NCBI GenBank assembly: GCA_034508935.3 | Contig: CM067446.1 | Coordinates: 57,881,424 to 57,945,423, forward strand | DNA length: 64,000 nucleotides | From: Berghia stephanieae | Lineage: Eukaryota > Mollusca > Gastropoda > Nudibranchia > Aeolidiidae | Direction of reading: 5' to 3' | Shown: positions 62,176-64,000 of the stretch, piece by piece | Layout: each line of letters opens with the position of its first letter | How positions within the stretch are numbered: the stretch's first letter is position 1 | Translations under genes and position numbers: made by a program | Notes under the pieces: model-generated | Told to the model about the DNA's origin: nothing | Seen by the model: the letters and a program-made list of their open reading frames with translations, nothing else | Database searches by the model: none

Positions 62176-64000
62176 GGTTAAAATATTAAATCAAAACATA
62201 TGCAATATTCTTACACATTTTATTGACATAATAAACGTGAAGAACGGAGCTGCCTGCTACATGCATCATTCAACCACAGTTACCAGTGAATATCTCCAAT
62301 CAGTTTTGAGAGGATCAATAAATTAAAATAAATAAATTCATAAATTAATGGGAAAATGTATAATTATTTTTTCTAGGCAATTTCAGTTTCAGCATCATTG
62401 TCATTGATTAACAACAAATTTAGAATATAGAACTGAATACTCAGGTCACAGTGTGACAAGTCATTCATTTATGACATGAATTTGGAACCTGTGTAAACGC
62501 TCGTACTTTTGAATTACAGAGAATATTGCATAAAACATTGACAGCAGGGCTATGAACTATTGATGGCTTCAAGCCATATTGTAAGTTTTTATACTTTTTG
62601 TTTTATGAATGTTGACTTTCTTTTCACTTTAAAACTTACTTTAACTTTAAGCAACAGGGTAATTTCTAACCACATTAAATGGAAATGTTTAAAGTCAAAG
62701 TTTTGCTATTAAAGATAAATCCCATCAGAATGTTTTTCATTCATATAAAAAGTCATAAACTGTACAATTTTTTTAAATTTACCAATTCTGATGATCAAAT
62801 CTTGGAAAGAATGAGTTTTTTTTGTGTGAAAAGAAATTAAAACATCAGTCACACAATAAGACCACATCACCATCATCAATATATATTGACAATGTCATTA
62901 TCTATGTAACTGGTTTTGACAAAATTTTACAGGAGAGAAAAAATATCACTGCACACGTACTTGATGCAAAGCAATATCAGTCATGGTAGTAAAATTGTGC
63001 TATTTATACTGCACACAAAGTAGAGGATTGATTACCAGGAAGGCATTCTGAACATTATTAGCTAAAAATAAATAAATTTCATTCTTTACCAGTAACACAG
63101 AGAATGACACTGTTAATACATTCTTCATTGCTCAATAGTGGAATGGTATCAAAAGTTGCGATGACAAAAACTTTGAACCTTTAACAATGACATCTTCAAA
63201 AGATAAATAAAAGTCAACGGCTTATCCATTCATCGACTACCCTTAGATTGAAAACACATTTTGCACAGGTTCCATGTGATGCTAATGCAAGATAAAAACA
63301 ATGAGTAACAGACAAAACAGTACATGAAATTGAATTTACTAAAGACACATAATTTTTTTAATGATGCTAGATGTTCATAGAATTCTTCTTTTGTTTTTAA
63401 AATGATATAGATCACCGGATTAATAAGATCCGAGCCCGACAGTGATTAAACAAAAAAAAAAACAAACAAAAAAAAAGGAAGAAAAGTATGTATTTATGGT
63501 ATTAGCACCCTTTGAAACCTGTTTAAAAATTCCTCCTTGTACTTAAAATAAAATATAATGCTCATGACAAATGGCTTAAAAGAAATCAATATACAATCAT
63601 TGCAGCCACAAATTCCATTGGAATTAATTTTGGAGCTAAACACCCCTGATGTATAACTGTTTCTTTGATCATACGAACCTTAAAAATCAATCATTAAATA
63701 ACTCTGAAAATAGGAGAGGGAAGGAGGGAGGGAGACAGAAAAAAAAAAAAAAAATCTTCACACCCTTTTACATATGACCCTTTTCACATTCATCAGCATC
63801 TTTTGAGATTCAAAGCAATGTGGACAGATAGTAAAAAACAAATCACAAAACCCAAACCATCCCGTATCGTGTGTCCACTCATTTAAAATCGTTACACAAA
63901 CATTTCAATTAAACAGGTAAAACGTGATTTGTAATGCTTTTGACAGCACATAAGACGTGAAAAACAATAATTTAGATGACAGGCCAAATCAAGAGCTATC
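62176..64000. other. AT-rich DNA, possibly the 3' UTR of a minus-strand gene
   Basis: No coding signal. On the minus strand ATGTCAATAAAATGTG near 62215 contains AATAAA, and the following 1.8 kb is low-complexity and free of recognised repeats, as long 3' UTRs often are. This is a guess. Confidence 0.25.

Overview
This window looks like nuclear DNA from a marine or aquatic invertebrate animal. It is AT-rich and has long spliced introns with metazoan consensus sites. It is saturated with microsatellites, tRNA-headed SINEs, RTE-type LINEs and small terminal-inverted-repeat (TIR) transposons. I cannot name the phylum with confidence. No virus-derived or LTR element was recognised.

Three host genes can be supported. 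(1) A minus-strand gene encoding the huntingtin-associated protein F8A/HAP40: four internal coding exons lie between 988 and 10016 with perfectly matching phases, and both gene ends are unseen. (2) MED9, a Mediator middle-module subunit, on the plus strand: coding exons 35833-35900 and 41562-41856 are separated by a 5.7 kb intron full of transposons. (3) GEMIN6, an SMN-complex subunit, on the plus strand: its ATG at 41918 lies only 61 bases after the MED9 stop, so the pair may share a transcription unit. The GEMIN6 reading frame has one apparent shift near its 3' end.

Layout. 1-10 kb: F8A exons and introns, including an old LINE split by a 4.2 kb TIR element, a decayed hAT transposase and SINEs. 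11.0-13.8 kb: a TIR element filled with a trinucleotide-built minisatellite; relatives lie at 37.2-37.7 and 49.3-52.3 kb. 14.9-16.0 kb: two MITEs. 16.29-28.59 kb: a giant palindrome (arms 16289-23556 and 23835-28585, 278-base spacer) containing a 121-bp satellite. One arm carries a complete RTE LINE with an intact reading frame (18841-22090); the other arm preserves the empty site. 28.6-35.7 kb: SINEs, MITEs, a scrambled LINE with two palindromes built around the same 25-base loop, and an inverted repeat carrying a hammerhead-like motif. 35.8-42.5 kb: MED9 and GEMIN6. 43-64 kb: SINE-like repeats, further MITEs, a truncated hAT with perfect 8-bp target duplication, a nearly whole hAT transposase gene (56032-58102), and AT-rich DNA with no recognisable gene.

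The most notable general signal is a set of small TIR elements whose ends are packed with a short iterated word. The word differs from family to family, although the termini (GCCAA/GCCAG type) stay alike. The other main leads are the large satellite-bearing palindrome and the tight MED9-GEMIN6 pair. Parts of the right palindrome arm (about 25.8-26.8 kb) show many small indels typical of uncorrected long reads, so single-base frameshifts here need caution.
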